Assembly: GCA_003353785.1 (NCBI GenBank)
Contig: PIVX01000020.1
Span: 1 to 32,473, forward strand
DNA length: 32,473 bases
Source: Gammaproteobacteria bacterium
GTDB lineage: Bacteria > Pseudomonadota > Gammaproteobacteria > PIVX01
Direction of reading: 5' to 3'
Below are positions 31,849 to 32,473 of the stretch, piece after piece. The notes beneath the pieces are model-generated. The model did not search any database. It was given only the letters and a program-made list of their open reading frames with translations, and was not told the origin of the DNA. The first letter of the stretch is position 1. Each line of letters opens with the position of its first letter. Made by a program: the position numbers and the translations under genes.

Positions 31849-32232
31849 AAATTATTTTGGCACAGTTAACCCATAAATGTATTGATTTTTATTATAATCC
31901 GACTAACGTGAGATTGGAATGAAAAGTATCTTCTTTTTGTTCAATACTAATAAATATATTTGTGTGGAGGTATGTAAGATATATTATTATCATTTTGTGC
32001 ATTTAAAATATTTATAATATAACACTAAAAACATATGTTATTTAGTATGTAGGAGATCAGTTAAATATTAAATAAAACCATGGTTTAATGTACTAATACT
32101 CTGCTATATTTTTATAAATCTAACATTCTCCTGCATATTCTCACAAGCTTGCTTTGCCTCTCTATATAACTAAAGTTAAAGCTAAAGACATAAATTTTTG
32201 TGTCATGTTTAATATGAAGTGATAGAAATATA
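31849..32232. other. Intergenic spacer before the surface-protein gene
   Basis: About 380 AT-rich bases. A 33-codon frame opens at ATG 31920 but has no convincing ribosome site. TGTGGAGGTATGTAAG near 31962-31976 has a perfect-looking ribosome site in front of ATG-TAA, a possible start-stop element. The promoter for the partial gene at 32233 must lie here. Confidence 0.4.
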
Positions 32233-32473
32233 ATGGAAATAACTTTTAGCAATGGATTGTTAAATCATTTTCTGAGTAACAAAAATAAAAGAAAATTTTT
32301 GTTAAAACAAGTGCTGGTGATAATTTTCTTAGTACCAGTTCTTGTCTATGCAGGATCAGGGAATCGTAAATACAGTCCAAGACTTCAAACTGAAGGTAAA
32401 ATCGGAAATCGTAGAAGTATAGTACGGCCAGCTATACTCATTCCTCTATACCAACAACCAAACTCTCTCGTCC
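32233..32473 (+). CDS. Exported surface protein, possible inverse autotransporter (partial)
   Basis: The first 80 codons of a gene that runs off the window. A long signal-like N-terminus (NKNKRKFLLKQ, then VLVIIFLVPVLVYAG) is followed by a mature part with SPRLQTEGKIGNRRSIVR and AILIPLYQQPNSLV. The pattern G-x-x-x-x-R-S-I-x-R, then a hydrophobic strand, PL-x-Q-x-x-x-S-L, resembles the first strands of inverse-autotransporter or related outer-membrane barrels. That family call is inference from a short stretch. No in-frame stop occurs before the window end. Confidence 0.72.
   Translation, partial: MEITFSNGLLNHFLSNKNKRKFLLKQVLVIIFLVPVLVYAGSGNRKYSPRLQTEGKIGNRRSIVRPAILIPLYQQPNSLV

Noticed and set aside
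1..32473. CRISPR arrays, tRNA and rRNA genes
   Set aside because: No regularly spaced direct repeats with unique spacers were seen (the iterons are 16 bases with 4-6 base gaps), and no cloverleaf or rRNA-like segment was recognised.

Overview
The window is about 32.5 kb of very AT-rich DNA (I estimate 30-33 % G+C by eye) with short intergenic gaps. It suggests a gammaproteobacterium with a reduced or host-associated lifestyle. Supporting this are two Fis-type nucleoid proteins, a two-domain QueF of the E. coli type, a RaiA/HPF protein fused to a cold-shock domain, MltA, and what looks like the start of an inverse-autotransporter-like surface protein. Multiple Fis paralogues and plasmid-like replicons beside chromosomal genes are familiar from Legionellales, but the genus cannot be fixed from sequence alone. 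No rRNA, tRNA or CRISPR array was seen.

Layout. (1) 1-4368, minus strand: a tight operon of an EmrE/ArnE-like small transporter, a DegT-type aminotransferase with an altered PLP site, a SAM methyltransferase and an unusual HAD-phosphatase/ATP-grasp fusion. It looks like a small biosynthetic cluster for an amino-sugar or aminoacylated surface molecule. (2) 4789-6202: a Fis paralogue, a gene-poor stretch and a secreted His-rich protein. (3) 6365-10753: a complete theta-plasmid-type replicon. It has a Rep_3 initiator, five iterons at about 21-bp spacing, an AT-rich segment, parA, parB and a small DNA-binding-like protein, with two further iteron copies on the far side. A structured RNA candidate lies just beyond the last gene. 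(4) 10782-16837: chromosomal housekeeping genes (murF behind a second fis, queF, a second, chromosomal-type parB, RaiA-CSD and a DegP/HtrA-like protease). The mix of replicon and housekeeping genes suggests an integrated plasmid or a plasmid that has captured chromosomal genes.

(5) 16842-20573: the most striking locus. A TagF-like CDP-alcohol phosphotransferase is divergent from an operon of inositol-3-phosphate synthase (ino1) and a stand-alone CTP:inositol-1-phosphate cytidylyltransferase. Together they could convert glucose-6-phosphate to CDP-inositol and then transfer phosphoinositol to a surface glycan or polymer. I know of no described gammaproteobacterial pathway of this kind. (6) 20570-32473: an IS91-type transposase relic, a DAACS symporter, a small unknown ORF next to a perfect 15-bp hairpin, an RRM protein, MscS, a CorC/HlyC-type CBS protein, an Rmf/CrpP-like protein, beta-carbonic anhydrase, a Bax inhibitor-1 protein, MltA, a two-gene coiled-coil operon of unknown function, an HSDL2-like dehydrogenase, a 3-methyladenine glycosylase, and the truncated start of the surface protein.

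All functional calls come from motifs read by eye. No database search was possible.
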